Part shown: in pieces, positions 4,155 to 8,016 of the stretch
Layout of the letters: each line of letters begins with the position of its first letter
Numbering within the stretch: the first letter of the stretch is position 1
NCBI GenBank assembly: GCA_023257755.1
Contig: JALRBM010000068.1
Span: forward strand, 1-8,016
Direction: 5' to 3'
DNA from: Candidatus Saccharimonadia bacterium
GTDB taxonomy: Bacteria > Patescibacteriota > Saccharimonadia > Saccharimonadales > Saccharimonadaceae
DNA length: 8,016 nt
Notes under the pieces: model-generated
Seen by the model: only the letters and a program-made list of their open reading frames with translations
What the model was told of the DNA's origin: nothing
The model's database searches: none
Program-made: the position numbers and the translations under genes

Positions 4155-5294
4155 GTGGTTATGCCAATCTTTATTGTTTTTGCGGTGGTATTGACGGTTC
4201 TTTTATTGTTTTTTGGCATTAAATTAGGCCAAGGTCTACGCCGTTTTAGAATTCAGACCAAACATCGCCCCATGGACACACTCCCTGCGATTAGTGTGTG
4301 TATCCCGGCGCGAAACGAAATGCACGCCATGACCCAATGCCTCGAACGAGTACTGGCGAGCGATTATCCAAAGCTTGAGGTAATTGTGTACGACGACCGA
4401 TCAAAAGATGATACATCGATTTTGATCCGCTCGTTCGCGCATGCCGGAGTACGCTTTGTGCCAGGCTCGGCATTGCCAGAAGGCTGGCTGGGGCGCAATC
4501 ATGCCCTCGATATTCTTGCCAAAGAAGCAAGCGGGTCACTCATCCTTTTTATGGATGTTGATACCTTTATAAAGCCTTCATCGGTAAGTCAGTTGGTGAA
4601 CTATATGGAGGGTGAATCGCTTGAAATGGTGTCGGTGATTCCAACTCGCAGCGACACATGGCGTGCCAGCGTTCTGTTCGGGCACCTCCGTTATTTTTGG
4701 GAATTAGTTCTCTCAAAGCCGCAGGCTCCCTCTACGTCGACTTCTGCCTGGATGATCAGGCGGCAGGCACTTACCACCATCGGAGGCTTTGCGCCGCATA
4801 AGGCAAACGTGCAGCCCGAATCACAGTTGGCGGCGCACTTTGGGGCCAAGGCATACCATTGTCTTATCAGCAACGAGGCGCTAGGCATTACCTATGAGAA
4901 GAAGTGGCGTTCGCAGGTCGAGACGGCGAAACGCTTGTTATATCCCATGGCAGGTGGAACAAGGGTGCGTGGGCTCGTCGCTCTGATTATCCTTACCCTG
5001 CTTAACCTCCCTTTCTTTATTGTTATGAGCGGATTATTTCTAGATTGGACACTTGTGCATGCCAAAAGCCTGTGGTTGCTTTTGGCTTTTATGGCGCTTT
5101 ACGGTGTATATACCAACAGGGTGTGGCGGGGAAAGTGGTGGCTTGGCGGGCTGCTGTGGCCGATTGTTATATTTCAAGAGCTTATTCTCTTTATTCGTAG
5201 TATGTGGGGATATGCCAGAGGAACGATTACTTGGAAAGGCCGCCCCATTGCCGCAGCGCCACTTCGCGTGAGTGAGATAAAAATAGACTCCTGA
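4155..5294 (+). CDS. Membrane-bound GT2-family glycosyltransferase (HpnB/CrtQ-like)
   Basis: This GT-A fold family 2 enzyme probably moves a sugar from a nucleotide sugar to a lipid or membrane acceptor. Numbering from GTG 4155 (379 residues), a membrane helix at 4-24 is followed by the GT2 domain: SVCIPARNE (47-55), VYDDRSKDDT (78-87), EGWLGRNHA (109-117) and the DxD-type FMDVDT (132-137). The GWxG(K/R)xxA motif points to the hopanoid- or carotenoid-linked HpnB/CrtQ-like group. Helices at about 274-297, 304-320 and 331-349 follow, then a WKGR tail. The usual acidic acceptor motif ED is replaced by PES (221-223). No ribosome site is visible; ATG 4161 is an alternative start two codons later. 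It is divergent from secE and converges on the kinase gene with only 23 bases between. The acceptor is unknown, and hopanoid or carotenoid synthesis is not implied. Confidence 0.85.
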   Translation: MVMPIFIVFAVVLTVLLLFFGIKLGQGLRRFRIQTKHRPMDTLPAISVCIPARNEMHAMTQCLERVLASDYPKLEVIVYDDRSKDDTSILIRSFAHAGVRFVPGSALPEGWLGRNHALDILAKEASGSLILFMDVDTFIKPSSVSQLVNYMEGESLEMVSVIPTRSDTWRASVLFGHLRYFWELVLSKPQAPSTSTSAWMIRRQALTTIGGFAPHKANVQPESQLAAHFGAKAYHCLISNEALGITYEKKWRSQVETAKRLLYPMAGGTRVRGLVALIILTLLNLPFFIVMSGLFLDWTLVHAKSLWLLLAFMALYGVYTNRVWRGKWWLGGLLWPIVIFQELILFIRSMWGYARGTITWKGRPIAAAPLRVSEIKIDS

Positions 5295-5317
5295 TGGGCG
5301 CGGATTAGTAGGTTTAG
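5295..5317. other. Convergent 23-base gap without a visible terminator
   Basis: The glycosyltransferase and the histidine kinase genes converge here. I see no stem followed by a U-run in either direction, so the transcripts probably overlap at their 3' ends or end by another mechanism. Confidence 0.5.
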
Positions 5318-6934
5318 TTATTTCTCCTGCGTCGGAAGGCTGATACTGAAGGTAGAGCCATGATTAAGACGGCTCTCTACTTTTATTTTCGTGCCCAGCT
5401 TTTTGGCAAGTTTGGCAGCCACATACAGCCCCAAGCCCGTTCCGCCCGTCTCGCGGGTGCGGTAATCCTCTGACCGGTAAAACTTGTTAAATATTTTTGC
5501 CTGGTCGGATTTGCTGATGCCGATGCCGGTATCCTTAACTTCAAACAGCAGTTTATTATTCTCACGAACCACCCGAAGCGTGACCGAACCTTCTTTCGTG
5601 TACTTCAAGGCGTTGGTAATGAAGTTTTGCAGGAGTTCTTTCAGGTAGAGACGACTGGCGCTGACCTGACCAAGTAGTTGGGTCGTGTCAAGATCAAAGC
5701 GCAGACCCTTCTTTTTAGCCTGGGACGCGTATTCGTTATAAAGGCCGTCGACCAACTCACGCACGTCAATAGGTTCGGGCGTATCGGCAACACCGCGTTC
5801 AGCCCGGGAAAGGGTGCTGAGATCATTCACCATTTTGGAGAGAAAAATAATTTGATCGTGCGCGGTGGTAATCCCCTCCTTTAGGACATTTTGAGGAATG
5901 TCCGATCGTTCCATCATCAGCTGCACGTTGCTGATCGTTCCCTCGGCGATGGTGATCGGCGTGCGAAGTTCATGGCTGACGACACTGATAAATTCATCGC
6001 GTTCTTCCTCGAGACTTTTTGCCTTGGTAACGTCGCGTAGGATCAGGATATAACCGTCGTGAGTTTCGGCTTTTTTGGAGCGGCTATAGCTGCTGCGGAT
6101 GGGCGAGTAGGTTGCCTCTAGGCGAAGCGTCTCTCCTTCAATCGTCAGCGTCAGGTCATCGCGCACGACAACCCCCTTGCTTGCCCGTAGCGCCTTGAAT
6201 ATATCAACTCTTTTGTCGTCCGGGCCGTATACGGTAAGTGCATCATTGATATAGGTGCCATTAAGCCCGGTGTTAGTGTCGAGAAGATTAAGGCTGGCGG
6301 CGTTATACACCTGAATAATACCGTTGCGATCAGTACTCAGTACGCCATCTGCCAGATTATTAACGATGGTCAGGATCCGGTCGCGCTGCAGCACTTCCTG
6401 AAGACGGCTTTGGAGGCTGTTTTTCTCTTGGACGCGCCCTAATGCGATGGCGGTAAGCCCAAGCGCGGTGATGCCAACGGCGATCACCATATTTGTGGCG
6501 AGCGTCCCGGTACTAAAGTGCATTAGCGTATCAATAAAAGCCGTCGTAAGCAAGAGAATGATACTAAACCGTACCCCCACCTTCGGAAAGTAGATGTGCG
6601 AGGCAAGAAAAAGCACGATCCACAGCGGTGAAAGCGAGGTGCTAAAACTAGCAATAAAAAGCAAACTGAGGATAGCAAACAGGTGGTTGGCAATAAGGAA
6701 CAGCCACGCACCCCATTGCCTGGTAATCGGAAAAATGAATTGGACTATGCCGGCGATAACCCACGGAATCATGATCGCCAGGATGACCCAATCGGCTGTC
6801 GGATAACGGAACGAGTCGATCTTAGTAAATTGGATGATACAGGTATAGACAGTAAAAAGAATGGGGATAATCAATGAGGCGTACCGAATGATACGGCCAG
6901 TGACTGGATCGATCGTTACCACACCCTTTAACAT
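5318..6934 (-). CDS. Membrane sensor histidine kinase with PAS domain (WalK/PhoR-like)
   Basis: This 538-residue kinase would sense a signal and pass phosphate from ATP through a histidine to a response regulator. Residues 15-165 hold about six membrane helices with short loops and no large outside domain, so the signal may lie in the membrane. A short coiled segment (166-186) leads to a PAS domain (about 187-305; ILTIVNNLADGVLSTDRNG, ending in ILILRDVTKAK). The HisKA domain has the H-box FISVVSHELRTPIT with His321. The ATPase domain has the N-box ELLQNFITNALKYT (433-446), G1 DTGIG (468-472), F-box FNKFYR (482-487) and G2 GTGLGL (498-503), all intact. No response regulator adjoins it: downstream is a convergent gene, upstream a metallohydrolase. 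Its own promoter overlaps the end of that upstream gene, and it may also be read through from there. The signal and partner are unknown. Confidence 0.94.
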   Translation of the reverse strand: MLKGVVTIDPVTGRIIRYASLIIPILFTVYTCIIQFTKIDSFRYPTADWVILAIMIPWVIAGIVQFIFPITRQWGAWLFLIANHLFAILSLLFIASFSTSLSPLWIVLFLASHIYFPKVGVRFSIILLLTTAFIDTLMHFSTGTLATNMVIAVGITALGLTAIALGRVQEKNSLQSRLQEVLQRDRILTIVNNLADGVLSTDRNGIIQVYNAASLNLLDTNTGLNGTYINDALTVYGPDDKRVDIFKALRASKGVVVRDDLTLTIEGETLRLEATYSPIRSSYSRSKKAETHDGYILILRDVTKAKSLEEERDEFISVVSHELRTPITIAEGTISNVQLMMERSDIPQNVLKEGITTAHDQIIFLSKMVNDLSTLSRAERGVADTPEPIDVRELVDGLYNEYASQAKKKGLRFDLDTTQLLGQVSASRLYLKELLQNFITNALKYTKEGSVTLRVVRENNKLLFEVKDTGIGISKSDQAKIFNKFYRSEDYRTRETGGTGLGLYVAAKLAKKLGTKIKVESRLNHGSTFSISLPTQEK

Positions 6935-6944
6935 GCTTATGCCT

Positions 6945-6972
6945 AGTATACAGTGCTTTTTACTACATTCAA
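6945..6972 (-). promoter_or_regulatory. Promoter of the histidine kinase gene, overlapping the upstream stop codon
   Basis: On the minus strand, -35 TTGAAT (6972-6967) overlaps the TGA stop of the upstream gene, then a 16-base spacer and -10 TATACT (6950-6945). The start is predicted near 6938, about four bases before ATG 6934, so the transcript would be nearly leaderless. AGG (6943-6941), seven bases before the ATG, could serve only a longer read-through transcript. Confidence 0.6.
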
Positions 6973-7664
6973 ATATGCGGAGATTCTTTTTTTAAGGCCC
7001 TGCGGTGCTCGCGGTAATAGGGATCTGCTTTTTCGACAAGCGCCCAAAAGCGATCAGAGTGGTTCATCTCTACGGTGTGACTTAATTCATGGACGAGGAC
7101 GTAGTCGATGAGTTCGAAAGGCAGTTTCATGAGGGCGATATTAAGACTGATCGTGCCGTTTGAACTGCAGCTTCCCCATCGTCCTCCGGCATGCGAGAAC
7201 CGCACTTTCTGGTAGGAAAATCCGTGCTTGTCGGCTAAAAAAATGAGTCGCTTCGGGAGATAACTTTTGGCTTCGATCCGTAGAGCAGCGATCACAGAAT
7301 CTCGAACGGTGCGCTGCGTCGATGCTGACCGGATGTCGGTATCGTTAGGGAGTGAAACGATAAGCTGCTGACCGTGCCTAGTGGCGGAGACCTTGCCGGT
7401 ATTAATGCGCCGCACAACAATCGTATGACTTTTGCCAATCTGCATGCCATCTTCAAATAGTGTATTACTATGTTGTTGCGAGATTAGCTGGCGAAGTTCA
7501 TTTCGAGAGGACCTCACAAGCCGCTTCACCAGAAAGACAGGTGCATAGAGTGGCAATGAGGCCCGGAGCCTCCCATCGGGCGCAACCCGGATGCGAATAG
7601 ATGATGCACGCACGCTTCGACGAAGAGTGATCGTACCAAATTCCTCGTCAGTGATCGTAGGCAT
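6969..7664 (-). CDS. YgjP-like zinc metallohydrolase (M48-related, DUF45)
   Basis: This 231-residue protein belongs to the YgjP/DUF45 family of predicted metal-dependent hydrolases, whose substrate is not well established. The N-terminal half (1-110) is the family's beta-rich region (TLRRSVRASSIRIRV, GRLRASLP). The C-terminal half holds the signature GGRWGSCSSNGTISLNIALMK-type segment (160-180), then LIDYVLVHELSHTVEMNHSDRFW (185-207). His192 and His196 (HELSH) and His202 are the expected zinc ligands, with Glu193 as the catalytic base. There is no signal peptide, so it is probably cytoplasmic. The ATG at 7664 has AGGA six bases upstream and lies only 11 bases after the preceding gene's stop, so the two are co-transcribed. 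In these genomes YgjP proteins are sometimes found beside restriction or repair genes; none is seen here. Confidence 0.93.
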   Translation of the reverse strand: MPTITDEEFGTITLRRSVRASSIRIRVAPDGRLRASLPLYAPVFLVKRLVRSSRNELRQLISQQHSNTLFEDGMQIGKSHTIVVRRINTGKVSATRHGQQLIVSLPNDTDIRSASTQRTVRDSVIAALRIEAKSYLPKRLIFLADKHGFSYQKVRFSHAGGRWGSCSSNGTISLNIALMKLPFELIDYVLVHELSHTVEMNHSDRFWALVEKADPYYREHRRALKKESPHI

Positions 7665-7675
7665 GGAATTTCCTG

Positions 7676-8016
7676 TTAGCGGATGGTTATATTCCGTCTC
7701 GGCCGCTCTTCGGAGCGAATCGGCGGCGTTGTATGATTTGAAATTTCCGCACGTGGCGCCGAGAGACGCTGCAAGACTACTTTTGCCTGCGTAGCGTAGG
7801 TATGTTTGCCGCTGATGACCACAGGTTTTTCAGGAGCAGCGGGCGGCGTAAAGCGCTTTGCCACGCGGTCGTACTCATCGCTGGATTTGCCCGTTGCCTT
7901 CATGCTGCGCAGCTTCGCGGTACTGGCGTCGGTTTGTACCCAGACTAACAAGACCTCGTAGCCGGCAGCTTTGATTTTACGGCTGAGGTCAATCCGGGCG
8001 GTACGTGTGGCGGTAC
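7676..8016 (-). CDS. C-terminal part of a probable P-loop/AAA-type ATP-binding protein, partial
   Basis: The last 112 residues of an open frame run in from beyond the right edge; no start lies in the window, since TTG at 7951 is internal (the frame is open upstream). The visible part begins TATRTARIDLSRKIKAAGYE and continues LLVWVQTDASTAKLRS, then RFTPP, EKPVVISGKHTYATQAKVVLQR and a Pro/Arg-rich tail (PIRSEERPRRN). The helix with spaced arginines followed by a strand such as VLLVWV resembles the lid and last core strand of small P-loop kinases or AAA-type ATPases. The P-loop itself would be outside, so this assignment is tentative. It ends 11 bases before the metallohydrolase start and is probably the upstream gene of the same operon. 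Confidence 0.6.
   Translation of the reverse strand, partial: TATRTARIDLSRKIKAAGYEVLLVWVQTDASTAKLRSMKATGKSSDEYDRVAKRFTPPAAPEKPVVISGKHTYATQAKVVLQRLSAPRAEISNHTTPPIRSEERPRRNITIR

Noticed and set aside
7676..7951. Independent 91-residue gene starting at TTG 7951
   Set aside because: The frame is open to the window edge, and the residues upstream continue a plausible helix-strand pattern, so the TTG is internal to a longer gene.
1..8016. Mobile element, CRISPR array, or tRNA/rRNA gene
   Set aside because: No transposase, long inverted repeats, spaced direct repeats or tRNA-like cloverleaf was seen, and the gaps between genes are too short to hold them.
5318..8016. Recoded TGA (code 25) as in Gracilibacteria/SR1
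   Set aside because: TGA ends the YgjP-like gene and the glycosyltransferase at natural family lengths, and I saw no in-frame TGA inside the recognised genes.

Overview
The window looks like ordinary chromosomal DNA from a member of the Candidate Phyla Radiation, most probably a Saccharibacterium (TM7). This is inference. It rests on the CPR-like character of ribosomal protein L11, a basic Ala/Lys-rich extension on a single-span SecE, the broken secE-nusG-rplK order, very short gaps, frequent GTG/TTG starts, and promoters so close to genes that little or no 5' leader remains. TGA ends at least two genes (the glycosyltransferase and the YgjP-like protein), so the code in which TGA encodes glycine, used by Gracilibacteria and SR1, is excluded.

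Layout. On the minus strand, positions 1-1284 hold a two-gene non-homologous end-joining unit, ku followed by ligD; the window edge cuts ligD. Divergent from ku is a RibD/DHFR-like reductase gene (1386-1949, plus strand), which meets rplK (L11, minus strand) at a strong two-way terminator. rplK has its own promoter and leader. A four-helix membrane protein of unknown function (2568-3110, plus strand) separates it from secE-nusG (minus strand, 3159-4055). A GT2 membrane glycosyltransferase (4155-5294, plus strand) is divergent from secE, and the two promoters overlap head to head. The glycosyltransferase converges on a sensor histidine kinase gene (5318-6934, minus strand) that has no response regulator beside it. 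Upstream of the kinase, on the same strand, are a YgjP-type zinc metallohydrolase and the 3' end of a gene for a probable P-loop/AAA-type protein cut by the right edge.

Functions. Ku and LigD form the end-joining module. SecE, NusG and L11 belong to protein export, transcription elongation and translation. The GT2 protein and the kinase act at the membrane. No mobile element, CRISPR array, tRNA, rRNA or prophage was seen, and no stretch over 300 bases lacks a gene. I found no clearly new multi-gene system. The most interesting signals are regulatory: one octamer acting as a possible two-way -10 at both divergent promoters, near-leaderless starts, leader hairpins before secE and rplK, the isolated rplK with serine at L11 position 26, and the orphan kinase cluster.
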